A stretch of DNA of 64,000 bases from Phorcus lineatus (GCA_921293015.1 OV121096.1:7993000-8056999); one strand, 5' to 3'; positions 25,901-36,494 are shown, counted from the first letter of the stretch. Program-made: numbers and translations. Notes: a model not told the origin generated them from the letters alone.

Positions 25901-28900
25901 GTATGTTAAGCTTTCAGCTGTGTCGGAGATCCTCGAATAAAGGTCTACATTATTGTATGTTAAGCTTTCAGCTGTGTCGGAGATCCTCGAATAAAGGTCT
26001 ACATTATTGTATGTTAAGCTTTCAGCTGTGTTGAAGATCCTCGAATAAAGGTCTATATCATTGTATGTTAAGCTTTCAGCTGTGTTGGAGATTCTCTTTA
26101 TTCGATTTCGCTTCCGAATTTCACATTCTTAAACAGTTACATTTGAAAGAGTTTTCCTATAGACAGGGGCTGGGGTTACCAATTTAGGGTCTACTTTTCA
26201 GCTCACAATACACACATGCTAAATGACTTAACGCTTCGTTAAAAGATAGCAATAACAACTTGGGTCGGCGAGTTTGTACCAACCCCCGTATTTCATCATT
26301 TAATCATTTTAATTCATTCATTAACATTCAAACTTTATAAAAACGTTCATTATTATATCAATTACATAATCACATATACACTCTTTTCAATTCATACCAT
26401 TAAAATATATGATTGAGGTTGTATGAGTTTTAATAATTAATGAGGTTTAATGGACACTACTAAGGTTGAGAGTGATCTGAGGTTGTGCGGTTGGGAGACC
26501 CTTTTAAAATATACTACTTCCATGGTTTTATTGGGCTTTTTTTTTATCATAATTGTTAAGGTTTCATATCTACACTACACATACAAGGTACGTATGTGTG
26601 ACAATTATACAACAATAACGGAAATAATTCTGGCATTACCCAAAAGAGGCATTGGGCATTCTGTCATTAAATATCAATTAAACACATTTCCGGTAAACGT
26701 TCCACAAAATAGTTACGTTATTATGGTTAATCATATGATATGTATTACCTTACTTACAAAAGATGTTTTGAAATGAGAATTTTAAGAGAAATATATATTT
26801 ATATATATGTATATATATATATGAAAAAAGTTCACAATCTTGAAATTGATCTTCAGCTCCCAGGTATTATATATTGAAAAATATGAAGTCAGAAGTAAAA
26901 ACAATCCATTTTAATGGCTAGCGCTTTCAGTTCAACGAGCCTCTTCAGGCCATACATACAATGTGCATTATCCGTTGTATGTATGGCCTGAAGAGGCTCG
27001 TTGAGCTGAAAGCGCTAGCCATTAAAATGGATTGTTTTTATTGGTTCAACCAGTAATGTCTTAGAAACAACAATTACTTATTGTCTGAGGGTTCATTGTT
27101 GTTGTGCATGGAAGGATTGCAGTTCAGTTTTAGATTATGTTTGTGATAGAGCCAATAAACTTAAAGAGCCACTCCGTGATTTTCATAACATATTATTTAC
27201 CTTTGATACGAACCTAAATGTCATATGTAGTGATATAGAATTAAAACATCTAAACTTTTCATCTCCAAAAGACATATATATGACAAATACTGGTTTTCCA
27301 TGAAAATCTAAAACCAGCCTTATAATGCACAGAGGTGTAGATATCACGTCCAATGTACATGGACACTAGTTGTACAACCTAACAAACGCTATCAACTCCT
27401 AACTGTCCTCCTGGCTGTTTTAAATAAGTCTCAAAAATTACGTTTGACTATTTGATGCGCTCCACTGTCCGATTTTCGATCATAATCGCGCCTTCTATCT
27501 TCATCTTGTCAGTGTAAAAAACCAACAAGCTATAAAATGTGGCTTTTCGGTAACAGTCGATACTTCGCGATCAAATGACACCATTGATTAAGTTTGGCAT
27601 ATATTACTCCAACAACTCTGGCGCTTTAATTGGACACTAACTTGCAATTTGCCATAGTCTCGCGGGGGTATGTGAGCTTTATTCACTTCTTCACTTGTTT
27701 TCCAGGGCATCACTGGGTATTCGAGATAATGAGCATGATCCTTTCCGGATCTGCGGAATACCTACCCTACACAATGGAGAAGTGTGTTCTTGAGCTGAAT
27801 CCGGCATCATCACTTGCTGCCCTCCCATCACCGCGTATTCTCACCTCTCACGTGTTACCAGGCAACATGCCACGTGACCACAACGGAAGCGTACAAACGG
27901 TTTACGTCATGAGAAACCCACGTGATGTGGCTGTGTCCTGGTTCCACTTCTATAGCGCATATCCCGGGGATCCTTGGAATGGCAGCTGGGACGACTGGTT
28001 CGATCTCTTCATTGGGGATGAATGTAAGACTGTGATGAGAAAATTGTATACTGTACCTTTAAAATCATTGTCGTAATCACATCATATCGACGTATAAATT
28101 GCAACAATTTGCCGCTAAGGGAACCTGCCGAAAGCCCAGAATAGCTCGCATTAGAACAGTGGTTGTATTGGAATTAATGACGGTGCTACGTAGAGAGAAT
28201 GATGGCCTTTGGAAATGTAAAAATTCGCTATGGTTGACATATCGCCCTTATTTGCGAATTTCGACATGGTTATTAAGTACATAAGGGGAGGTAATCGAAA
28301 AAAGCCTTTGCATTGTTTGTCACCTCCAAAGAAAATCAAAATATTGAAATAAACATTTCCTGCTCTCGGTATTCGCTCTGATGAAAACTACAAGGGTCGA
28401 TAATAGACGATGAAATCTTTCCCCAACGACGTAACAGGGATGTCATGATCGGCTGACTGACCGCTAACCGTAACGGACGACGATAACCATTTATAAGGCT
28501 GACCCAACGATGACGTAGTTTCCTAACAGACTCGTATGCATGACGTCGGTCCTACGGCAGTTTTTTAGGGTGAAATGTCGAGGGTAGTGTTGATAAGATT
28601 TTGAGTTGATTTCTTTGCTTTCAGTTATATGGAGCTCCTGGTGGGAACATGCCAGATCTTTTGAGAAACTTCTAGCTTCAATGGACAAGGAATTCGCACA
28701 TATTGTATTTTACGAGGAACTTAAAGAGGTTATTACTTTTCTTCATTTAAAATTGTTTATTTTACAAAAAATGGATTAAAAAAGATACCTTGCAACCTAT
28801 GATTGATTTTAAATCAAATTTTCACATTTTAAACTTATAAATTATACGAATATTCTAATCACCTCAATTATCAATTTAGTTTATAAACTGATATAACATT

Positions 28901-31900
28901 AAGAAATTCATAAGCTACACAAATGAACAGATAAAGTAGTATGGTAATAACACATAATTTGTTGCCCCAGGATCCACTAAAAGTCGTGAGAGATCTATCC
29001 ACCTTCCTACATCGTCCAACTGAAGTTGAAAAACTACAAGAAATAGTTGACAAGTGCTCGTTTAGGAATATGAAAACTGTGAAGGACAATCTGAACGTCA
29101 ACTGGGACGGCAAGAAGGCGCAATATAGGAAAGGTAATTATACACTACAATGGAAAAATGAAAATCGCTTCCATTCTCTTCAATCCAATCAAATGTCGTG
29201 TTACATCTCAGACTGTTTTTCGTCTTAAAAGAAATCCTTGCGCATCGCACAGTTTAATAAGACAAAGTCTTCTTAACAGTTACGTGAGCAGCTTAAAGAG
29301 CCGCTCCGTGAGTTGCTGGAGTCATATATGCCAAACTTTATCAATGGTGTCATTTGATCGCGAAGTGTCGACTGTTACCAAAAAGACACATTTAAAACCT
29401 ATTTTTTTGTACAGTGGCAATATGAAGGTAGAACATCGCAATTATGATCTAAAACTCGACAGTGGCGCGCGTCAAATAGTAAAACGTAATTTGGAGACTT
29501 ATCTAAAACAGCCAGGAGGGCAGTTAGGAGTTGGTTAGGTTATATAACTAGTATCCATGTATGTAGGAAGTGATATCTACACCTCTTTGCATTTTTAAGG
29601 CTGTTTTTAGATTTTCATGGATAACCAGTATTTGTCTTAAATATGTCTTTTGGACAAGATGTGTTGATTTTGTATCACCACATATGACATTTAGGTTCTT
29701 ATCAAAGGTAAATAATATGTTATGAAAATCACGGACCGTCTCTTTATATGCTCAGTATGACACTATGTCTCTCATTAGTATTGCAGCAAGTTAGAAGTCG
29801 GTATTTCTTGCTCCGAAAGTGCTCTATATGTAAAAGATGTTGCCTGGGAATAATCGACTTCAGTAATTCTGTAAAGAGAGAATGTCGCTCTTGTTTGGTC
29901 ATATATATTTGTCTTTCCCGTTTGTTCAAAAAACCCGAATGTTGAAATGCAATATCCTCAACCCTTTTTAAGTGAAGTTAATTATATTTATTTATCTTCC
30001 AAAGTCCACCTAAACTGAAAGTATAATTTGTACGTTTTTGATATCGGACAAGGTTATTGCAGATGATCAATTCATATTATAGTTTAGTGTTGTCCTTTTG
30101 TGCAGTATATATATATACAAAAGTATCCGCACTATGACTTTATTTCCGGAGGGACAAATTTCAGTTTCCCTAACGTTCTAATGGGTATAAAAGGGCTAAA
30201 CAAAGAGTTCGTAGAATAAGCATGATGTAACATTCGAGTACTTCGACAAGCGACAAAATATTGCAACCATCCGTAGAGTAGTTTTCGAGATGGCATATCC
30301 CAAAGGGGTGTAGAAACTGGAGAAATGAATGATGTTGAAAAGCTTGCAGTCATCAAATGTTTTTTAGGAAAGGAATGCCTGCACAGATATAGCCGAGGAA
30401 ATAGGGTGTTGACCCCGTTGCAAAGGGTTGAAGATGATGCCAGGTCTTGAAGGCCTAGATCCTCCACCAGTAATGTTTAAGTTGATGCTTTACACTACAT
30501 GGTAGATAGACGTTTGGCCATTCAACACGGCGAAGACACTGGGCATTAGTTTTGGGTCGGTAAACACAATACTGACAGATATTGTTTATATTAGCAAGCT
30601 CTCTGCAAGATGGGTGCTAAGAATGTTAACAGAAATTAAATGAATGAAACAGAAACGCTTGGACATTTGAAAAGATCTTTTGGCTCGATTCAGGGGATTA
30701 ATTACCAGGGTGAGACAGTGCACATCGCTTTGACCCTGAAATCAAAACTCAAAGCAAACGGTGGAAGCATGCCAAAAACCCAAAAAATGTTCAAGCAATT
30801 TCCGTCTGCTGGAAAGCTGATGACCTCGGTTTTTTTGGTACGGTAAGGGCACGGTATCATCATGAAAGATTACCTAGACAAGGGCCAAACTATCAACGGC
30901 GCATTTTATGCTAATGAATTGAGGCAATTAAGGGCAGCCAACTAGGTCAAGCTGCAAGGGATGGTCAGTGCAGGAGTGCTGCTCCTTCAGGACAATGCTC
31001 TCATCCACGCACCACATGTTGCTGTTACTGCTGCGACCGAATGTGGCTTTGAAATTCTTCAACATTCACATCACTCCCCAGATTTAATGAAGATGGAACA
31101 TCGCTGATTCGAATGTATTGATGTCACTGCTGACTAAAATTAAAAAATGATACTCTGATCTTGTTTTGTAAGTCATTCTACGAACCTTTTGATTTATCCT
31201 CGTAACAGGGAACAACAAGGCAAACCCGTTAAGGATTCACAGCTCCACAACGACTGAAGAAAACCAGTAAATGTTCCTTCCTTCACTGTCAGTACTGAAT
31301 ACCTATGTCTCCCCTTTTCACAGCCTATAAACATACACATCTGTCCCTGGTTTGTTATGCCAATATACATACTGTTATAGTGTCTAATGAAAAGAGTGTT
31401 GGTTGCATCCCTTGTTGTGTCTCTGCTTTTGTTTCTTTAAGTGTCCCTGTCTCTCTTTCTTCCTCTGCCTCCCTCCCATCTCTCTCCCTCTTTCTCTTTG
31501 CTTTGTCCTATGTATATGTATCTGTGCCCCTCTTCCTAGCTCCATCTGCTTCTGTCTGTCTATCTCTGTCTCTGGTTCTGCTTCTGTCTGTCTATCTCAG
31601 TCTCTGGTTCTGCTTCTGTCTGTCTATCTCTGTCTCTGGCTCTGCTTCTATCTGTCTATCTCTGTCTCTGGCTCTGCCTGTCTATCTCTGTCTCTGGCTC
31701 TGCTTCTATCTGTCTATCTCTGTCTCTCTCTGTCTATCTCTGTCTCTGCTTCTGTCTGTCTATCTCTGTCTCTGGCTCTGTTTCTCTCTGTCTATCTCTG
31801 TCTCAGGCTCTGCTTCTGTCTTTCTATCTCTGTCTCTGGTTCTGCTTCTGTCTGTCTATCTCCATCTTTCTCTGTCTCACTCTCTGTATGTAGTAAACAT

Positions 31901-32153
31901 TTGTCAGTGTTTTATATACTAATGACTGGAATTTGTGTTTTCATAATTGAATAAAAACTCCATTTATATTTTTTATTTCATGCATTTATTTTAGCAAATG
32001 CATTATGTAATAAATATCATATTGCACTTTCTTCCAGGTATTGTTGGAGACTGGAAAAATGTGTTCACCAAATCTCAAGCTGAAGAGTTCAACCAAGTCT
32101 ATAGAGAGAAGATGGCGGGATCTGCATATTACAAACGTTATCTAGATGAATGA
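19789..32153 (+). CDS. cytosolic sulfotransferase, five exons, 287 aa
   Basis: PAPS-dependent sulfotransferase (Sulfotransfer_1 / SULT family), which transfers sulfate from PAPS to small hydroxyl or amine acceptors in the cytosol. Inferred exons: 19789-19951, 27706-28023, 28625-28728, 28971-29133, 32038-32153; the frames join cleanly (phases 1, 1, 0, 1). The 5'-phosphosulfate loop YPRSGHHW is split by intron 1. [11 protein letters not shown] holds the catalytic-His region (usual KTHLP). The 3'-phosphate loop is [17 protein letters not shown]. The C-terminal [13 protein letters not shown] is the family's PAPS-binding RKGxxGDWKNxFT, preceded by an MKTVKDN dimer-motif relative. The length of 287 aa is normal for the family. 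The introns are crowded with transposons (7.8-kb intron 1). Exon 3 ends at a weak donor (GTTATT). Acceptor substrate unknown. A diverged alternative exon 1 lies at 21,089. Confidence 0.85.
19960..20890. other. intron 1, upstream part, no element recognised
   Basis: AT-rich with no repeats I recognise. An open frame at 20,895-21,080 has plausible splice signals but no known domain (see rejected list). Confidence 0.45.
21089..21263 (+). pseudogene. second sulfotransferase exon 1 (1b), diverged
   Basis: Codes for a homologue of exon 1a: same layout (DxxG..L..LxxxGxxYPR, then IPN/IPS, then [12 protein letters not shown]) and the same phase-1 donor (G|GTAAGT). The PAPS loop is altered, with Ile-Cys replacing the usual Tyr-Pro, while Arg-Ser-Gly is kept. 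Spliced to exon 2 it would give 291 aa. It could be an alternative first exon or the relic of a tandem gene copy. Its last 57 bp are repeated at 25,331-25,387 by the LINE target duplication. Confidence 0.65.
21207..21386 (+). repeat. 180-bp direct repeat, left copy (LINE target duplication)
   Basis: Identical over 180 bp to 25,331-25,510. It covers the end of exon 1b, its splice donor and two minisatellite units, and lies exactly at the 3' edge of the LINE. Confidence 0.9.
21477..24899 (-). pseudogene. LINE ORF2: endonuclease plus reverse transcriptase, two lesions
   Basis: Endonuclease part: LSWNVNGL (near 24,880), [33 protein letters not shown] and [11 protein letters not shown], the order seen in exonuclease-endonuclease-phosphatase domains. 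RT part (877 codons, 21477-24110): [47 protein letters not shown] and the catalytic LLFADDLVL. The C-terminus carries CTLC...[10 protein letters not shown], a cysteine/histidine motif common near LINE ORF2 ends. Lesions: a frameshift near 24,830-24,845 between the first and second endonuclease motifs, and an in-frame TAA at 24,189-24,191 after FSTPD where a Tyr codon is expected. Everything downstream stays open. Confidence 0.92.
24983..25330 (-). pseudogene. LINE ORF1 C-terminal fragment
   Basis: About 116 codons resembling the RRM/C-terminal region of L1-type ORF1 RNA-binding proteins: [52 protein letters not shown]. The frame is open into the target duplication, with no authentic start, so the 5' part was lost during integration. 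It ends 80 bp before the first ORF2 motif. Confidence 0.75.
25331..25510 (+). repeat. 180-bp direct repeat, right copy
   Basis: Exact copy of 21,207-21,386. It contains a dead 3' fragment of exon 1b with its GTAAGT donor at 25,388. Confidence 0.9.
25400..26095. repeat. 54-bp minisatellite, about 13 copies
   Basis: Unit runs GGTCTACATTATTGTATG, TTAAGCTTTCAGCTGTGTCG, GAGATCCTCGAATAAA. Two further units lie left of the LINE (21,279-21,386), so the LINE landed inside this array. The length is divisible by 3, so open frames across it are artefacts. Confidence 0.93.
26100..26890. other. intron 1, AT-rich, no gene
   Basis: The 108-codon frame at 26,450-26,776 shows no domain, and (AT)n runs lie at 26,795-26,825. 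Nothing else seen. Confidence 0.45.
26896..27040. repeat. foldback palindrome, 66-bp arms, one mismatch
   Basis: 26896-26961 pairs with 26975-27040 except for one base. Loop is TGTGCATTATCCG. The outer ends read TAAAAACA...TGTTTTTA, compatible with TA-target insertion of a Tc1/mariner-type foldback. Non-coding. Confidence 0.85.
27165..27625 (+). mobile_element. AGAGCC MITE, copy 4
   Basis: Left TTAA 27161-27164 then AGAGCCACTCCGTGA. The right end is damaged (CTCTGGCGCT) but still followed by TTAA at 27626-27629. It ends about 80 bp before exon 2 of the sulfotransferase. Confidence 0.8.
27706..28023 (+). CDS. sulfotransferase exon 2
   Basis: Acceptor TTTTCCAG precedes GGCATCACTGG. Codes HHWVFEIM through IGDE, including the catalytic-His segment and the 3'-phosphate loop [10 protein letters not shown]. 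Donor AAT|GTAAGA. Confidence 0.9.
28099..28203. mobile_element. MULE-like MITE fragment in intron 2
   Basis: Right-end fragment sharing CGAAAGCCCAGAATAGCTCG, TTAGAACAGTGGTTGTATTG, GAATTAATGACGG and GAGAGAATG with the element at 7,448. The left end is missing. Confidence 0.65.
28625..28728 (+). CDS. sulfotransferase exon 3
   Basis: After TTTCAG the frame reads [14 protein letters not shown] then [20 protein letters not shown], the SULT segment that normally reads YGSWFDHV...LFLKYEDLKKD. It was too short and too phase-dependent to show as a stand-alone frame. Weak donor GAG|GTTATT. Confidence 0.85.
28971..29133 (+). CDS. sulfotransferase exon 4
   Basis: Acceptor TTGCCCCAG. Codes [16 protein letters not shown]...[14 protein letters not shown]...QYRK, and ends with one base of the Gly codon at donor G|GTAATT. 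It includes the dimer-motif relative. Confidence 0.88.
29297..29743 (-). mobile_element. AGAGCC MITE, copy 5, reversed
   Basis: TTAA (29293-29296) precedes AGAGCCGCTCCGTGA. The far end is TCACGGACCGTCTCT followed by TTAT, one base off TTAA. It lies 160 bp into intron 4. Confidence 0.8.
30135..31110 (+). pseudogene. degenerate mariner transposase
   Basis: Fragments in shifting frames match mariner-type (DD34D) transposase order: [15 protein letters not shown] (helix-turn-helix), [14 protein letters not shown], then [52 protein letters not shown] (second catalytic Asp), and [19 protein letters not shown] (third catalytic Asp). The first catalytic region (normally GDETW) is damaged, and many stops and frameshifts are present. 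It was inserted in sulfotransferase intron 4. Terminal repeats were not identified. Confidence 0.88.
31440..31885. repeat. polypyrimidine minisatellite in intron 4
   Basis: Units of TCTCTGGCTCTGCTTC / TGTCTGTCTATCTCTG with variants. The strand is almost pure pyrimidine. Ser/Leu/Cys-rich frames are artefacts. It lies about 150 bp upstream of exon 5. Confidence 0.9.
32038..32153 (+). CDS. sulfotransferase exon 5 and stop
   Basis: Acceptor TTCTTCCAG. Codes [11 protein letters not shown] then [15 protein letters not shown] through KRYLDE-stop, the diagnostic C-terminal PAPS-binding motif of SULT enzymes and the usual end of the family. Confidence 0.92.
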
Positions 32154-32200
32154 AAGATACATTTCTACCTATGAAAATTATTTAATTTAACCAGAGACTA

Positions 32201-32206
32201 AATAAA
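32201..32206 (+). promoter_or_regulatory. polyadenylation signal AATAAA
   Basis: Canonical hexamer 48 bp after the sulfotransferase stop codon, a fitting position for its 3' end. Confidence 0.6.
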
Positions 32207-32329
32207 CTTCGCAAATGCAATCATCTCTTTCTTAATTGAAAATCCTACTTAAGTTGATAGTATAACGTTGTTATATTTTTGATCACCTTGTCTGCAATAG
32301 CACAAGTTCTTCTTTATTATGGCTTCGAA

Positions 32330-32470
32330 CCAACAGAGGGTGCTGGTGGGGTTGGCTGACTCTGAGGGTGTGAGTTCGAATCCCGAAATGGACTTGATGG
32401 AAATGGAATTTGTGCTGTGAAGATAGTGTTCTCCAGAATAGCTCTGTTAGCCCTTTCAATGGTATTTACT
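32330..32470 (+). mobile_element. possible decayed tRNA-derived SINE
   Basis: GTGAGTTCGAATCCCG resembles a pol III B box, and GCTGGTGGGGTTGG about 25 bp upstream could be an A box. No tail or target duplication was found, so this is tentative. Confidence 0.3.
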
Positions 32471-32591
32471 TCGACGATTATGACATGTTATCTCTATCAA
32501 ACACCGGGATCAGATATTAGGAATAGATAAAGAAAAAGATTGCTCCTAGTAAGTACAAAGTGTATCTCCATAATTCAATTGCGCATAGAAC

Positions 32592-33028
32592 CAGTCTTAT
32601 TAAAATCGACCGTGTTACGAGGAATAAAACTTTTCAAATATGAACTCTAGCGGGATTCGAAAGTACAATATCAGGGACTGTCCTCTCCACAAAGCACCCT
32701 CTTTGCTCGTACGCTCTGACGCAATCTTAACTAGCCAATGACAATGACACCGGCAAAAGCTTTCGGTATCAGTATCTAGGGGCAAGTAACTCCCATTTAC
32801 CATTCGTTAACCTTTGATTGCCGCTGTCGTTATCTTAAACGGGATGATGTGATTGGTCCGCTGATGGCTAGGTTTTGTCTGCGCTAAACTGGTGTAAGAA
32901 CGTGCGAACAAGGAGGGTGTTTTCAGACCGTTGTGGAGAGGAAAGGACTTGATAGACGTTCGAATTCCGCTAGTCAATATTTGAAAAACTTTTATTCCTC
33001 GACACACGGTCGCTTTTAATCAGACTGG
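32592..33028. mobile_element. inverted-repeat element, about 200-bp arms
   Basis: The left end CCAGTCTTATTAAAATCGAC and the reverse complement of the right end CCAGTCTGATTAAAAGCGAC match, and similarity continues for about 200 bp (GAGGAATAAAA, TAGCGG.ATTCGAA, CTTTCCTCTCCACA). A B-box-like GCGGGATTCGAA in each arm hints at two SINE copies in inverted orientation, or a large-TIR MITE. A related copy lies at 35,275. Confidence 0.6.
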
Positions 33029-33369
33029 CATACAACCGAAATAGTTCAAACACCTATATTATAAATTCACATTGGTAAATTTCGATTATAAATGAAATCA
33101 ATGTTTTCAATCATTGAACATTTTTAATGCAACAGCTATTGTGAAGAAAGGCGTATAACAAACGTCATGGTTAGGAAATGTGATGACTTTGACACTATGA
33201 AAAACACTGGCAAGTTCCGGAAAATCGAGAATTGATTATTGTTCATTTTACACGAGGCAGTCAGGTGCAATTTCTCTACTCAGATTCTATTTCTGTGAGT
33301 GTAGTTGGCTTAACGATCAATTCCACCACATCCAACGTGCTTTTCTGGGATCGACTTGTCAGTACATTA

Positions 33370-33890
33370 AAGGCACAGTACCACTTGTTTTGATGTTTTA
33401 TTAATTTTTTCTTTTTAGAGAGTAAAATATCTACTAAAGAACCGGATTTTCGGTAGAACAGAGTGTCACGTATCTACTTGAAACCTAATTTTAGTGGGAA
33501 CACCTTTTAACTATTTGAGGTACGAAAATGGCGTGTGTAGATATGTATTTTGTGTTTCTTTTATCTAATTGGTCTAAATAAAGTACAAATAGGATAATCT
33601 ATTTCAATTGAAAATCCAAAAAATGTCTCCAAAATTTGTTGAGGACAACACGTCTTCTGTTTTCTGTCTGAAAGGATAGCTCAAGTTATACAATGGTATA
33701 CCTACCTTTGTTAAATTAGAGTCCATCATATTCCGGCAAAAGAATGCAAAAACATCGTGTACAAAATTCCGTCCAATGAAAACACTTCTTACATCGACGT
33801 TTGAAAGTTGTCACAGAAGCCTATGCTATGATTTAATAACTATAACGTGACCGTGTTCTGTCTGGTAGACTAAAAATGTAAAATTCGATT
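33370..33890. other. non-coding, possible MITE left end
   Basis: TTAAAGGCACAGTACCACTTG at 33,370 resembles the TTAA MITE ends, but a matching right end was not found. No gene. Confidence 0.35.
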
Positions 33891-33894
33891 AAAT

Positions 33895-34077
33895 TCTAAA
33901 TTCCCCAAAGCATAAGTAAATGACTGAGGCTTTTCGAATGATTACCTTTGAAACGGCGTCGCTGATTGCACAACTAACTTATATTTCATCCAATCAAGCC
34001 TCTAGATCTCTAGCCAAAGAAACAGTCGTGTCAAAACAAGAGGTTAACATAGGAGCTAGCCCTTGGGAGAGAATGTG
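33895..34077. mobile_element. MULE-like MITE fragment
   Basis: Shares ATGACTGAGGCTTTTCGA, GAAACGGCGTCGCTGATTG and the end GGGAGAGAATG with the elements at 61,217 and 43,434. The left end was not found. The recurring MITFETASLIAQLT-like frame belongs to this repeat, not to a gene. Confidence 0.6.
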
Positions 34078-34855
34078 CTTTATAAACATTCATTACAACA
34101 AATCACTTCAACACACGTTTTATATCCTATTGGCACAACACTAAGGCAAGTTGCTTTATTCGAACATTTCTGTTCGATTTACATTAATAATGTTCTCTTC
34201 TGGGAACACATCAAAATAGCAGACATTCTAATGTCACTTCATATGCCAGTGGAAAATAAAGAGCAACTGATTCGAACGACCATTGGTGTTTTGAGCTTGC
34301 GTTTGACTCCTCTGTTTTCTTTTTTTCTTTCCATAAATCACATGATAAAATGTCTGATCATACAGCTCTCAGGTCTAAGAAGAAACACGTAAGAGCAGAA
34401 AAACTTTATCGAGAGATGTCATTGCTTCTACTGGCAGAGAGAAATGTAGCTAAAATGAATCGATTACCATCATAAAGTCTACTACTCAAATTATTGGAAA
34501 TATTTATCAATATGATCTTGAAGTTTAATACTGTGTCATTTTATCTTACATCGGATCAGAATTACATTAACTGGAGTTTAGAAATCACTTCACTTTGCAA
34601 TCATGGGGGTCGATATTACTTGGAATAGTTACATTAAATCGATTTTCGTGATGTAAAATCGGTACACCGTTGGTCATAGCTTGTGCATGATAAAGCGCCT
34701 GGAAAACCAAAGCCATTGATTGGCTGAGAGAGGATAGCAATCCAAATATGGACAACTGATCAAAACAAGACAAGTCAAAACTTTCGATATTTGCCATTAC
34801 GACCAGAGAAATCAGTCGGAGCGTGTCGGAATTGTCAATTTCAAAATTATTCAAA

Positions 34856-35168
34856 ATGAAGTACTTTATCATTTTCAATTTCATCAACCTTACCGTGTTT
34901 GAAATTTGTTGCAACGCTGCTCAATTCTACCAATATTCTGAAATTTCGTCATGCAAAGGAAAAATTGGGACTGATTTTATAAGGTTAACTCTATCCAAGG
35001 TTTCTCTATTAGAGTGTGTGCTTGCTTGTGACAAGGAACCGATGGCTATGCTTTTAACTTACGATAAACAGAAGAGAAAATGTCATGTCCATTCCTTCGC
35101 GCTTGATGACATTGTGAAGGTTAACGGCCTAGTTAACAATGAATATGGTACCTGCTTTCGTTCTAATG
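34856..35168 (+). CDS. first exon of a secreted PAN/apple-like protein
   Basis: The ATG starts a 104-codon exon. Residues 1 to about 20 (KYFIIFNFINLTVFEICCNA) form a typical signal peptide. Next comes a Cys-spaced segment: SSCKGKIG, then LSKVSLLECVLACDKEPMAM, TYDKQKRKCHVHS and YGTCFRSNG. This pattern of ECxxAC, YDKQKRKC, then a terminal Cys is typical of PAN/apple domains in invertebrate lectin-like proteins. The exon ends in phase 1 at AATG|GTAAGT (35,169). No later exon was recognised in the window. It may continue into poorly conserved exons, or be a broken copy. Function beyond extracellular binding is not inferable. Confidence 0.55.
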
Positions 35169-35274
35169 GTAAGTTTTTCTAAACTGAGTGTAACGGTACG
35201 TATTTTATTTTTTTTTCAAATTTTGATTTAACATTTGTGAACTAATATGAAACACGTTTTTGTTGTTATCGCAA

Positions 35275-35660
35275 TCTCGGCCTGATTAAAATCGACCGTG
35301 TTTCGAGGAATAAAAGATTCAACATTGACTTTATCGAGATTCGAACTCGTTCAGTCTATGGCTTTCCTTTCTACACGGTCTGACCGCAGCTACACGAAGC
35401 GCATATTCTGACACAAGTTTAGTGCTGACATAAGCTAGTCCTTAGCGGACCAATCACATCATCGCGTTTAAAAGAAGGACGGGGTGATCAAGTTAACGAA
35501 TGATTCACTTGACTAACAGGGCACAAGTTATTGATACAAAATGCTTTTGCCGGAGGCCTTGTGATTAGATAGCTGAGTTTACGTCAGAATGTCGGCTACA
35601 TGTGACTGTAGTCAGACCATGTACAGACCGTGTACTTTTTTCATAATCTAAACCCACCAG
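35275..35660. mobile_element. partial copy of the 32,592 inverted-repeat element
   Basis: CTGATTAAAATCGACCGTGT, CGAGGAATAAAAG and GAGATTCGAACTCG match one arm of the element at 32,592. The opposite arm is less clear. It lies just downstream of the PAN exon. Confidence 0.5.
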
Positions 35661-35664
35661 GTTT

Positions 35665-36490
35665 AGAAGCTATACCGAAACGTCGCTATCAACAATATAA
35701 AGAAGTTGATGATCCATAAAAATTTCTTGTCTTCCATTTACTGACAACTACTAGAATTCCAACAGTTTCATATTTGATGTTATGACTTTGTTTTTCAGTT
35801 GTCTGTGATAGATCATAGAATAATCTGAAACGTCTGTTTGATTTTATAAGATCCTGTAAAAAGAAAGGAATTAAAGGCATGACATTTTTTAATATGGCAT
35901 TCGATTATTTGTAGTTATTTTGTATCGTTTTATTAATCCCAGTATATTCTTAAAAATTGTTTTGCAGATGTATTCTTTTAAAACTGTTGGAAAACGTATT
36001 GTGTTAACTCGTATCCTAGTCATCACAAAATACTTTACAAAGCAAAGAAACAACCACACATCTCGCATATCAAAAAATGATGTCGAATATTCATACACTT
36101 TAGATAAATACAAAGCAAACATGAATTGTAGCTTAACGAGTTTAAATTTTTTGTGTGTCTTTATGTCATATGCTTTAGAGTGATATATAAATAATTTGGT
36201 CAATATCTGATACGCAGTACACCTTAAAATTTACAATTGTTGTGCATTATCACTATTCCGGTTTCGATTCTCTTGTATGTTGGCTTAATTTGTTTAATCA
36301 GCTAGCTAGCTAAATTGTTATAATGCTGTTCTAGTGGAAGACCACTAAACATATGTATTGCCAATACTCATGTATCGATATATCCTTTTGTGCTGACTTT
36401 GTACCGACTGACTTTGTCACAATTGCGGCCAAGTCGCGGAAATGTTTCGTCTTTCGGAAATCATCCTTGATTACTTAGGTCAAGCAATAA
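35665..36490. other. non-coding stretch
   Basis: No gene or element ends recognised. The frames at 35,889-36,203 and 35,920-36,183 overlap on opposite strands and are AT-driven. Confidence 0.45.
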
Positions 36491-36494
36491 ACAG

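Noticed and set aside
25417-26034. Repeat protein [18 protein letters not shown]
   Set aside because: 54-bp minisatellite artefact inside an intron; units on the other side of the LINE belong to the same array.
26450-26776. 108-codon frame with a hydrophobic segment
   Set aside because: A single membrane-like stretch in AT-rich intronic DNA is not sufficient evidence.
31305-31954. 205- and 183-codon Ser/Leu/Cys-rich frames
   Set aside because: Polypyrimidine minisatellite in sulfotransferase intron 4.
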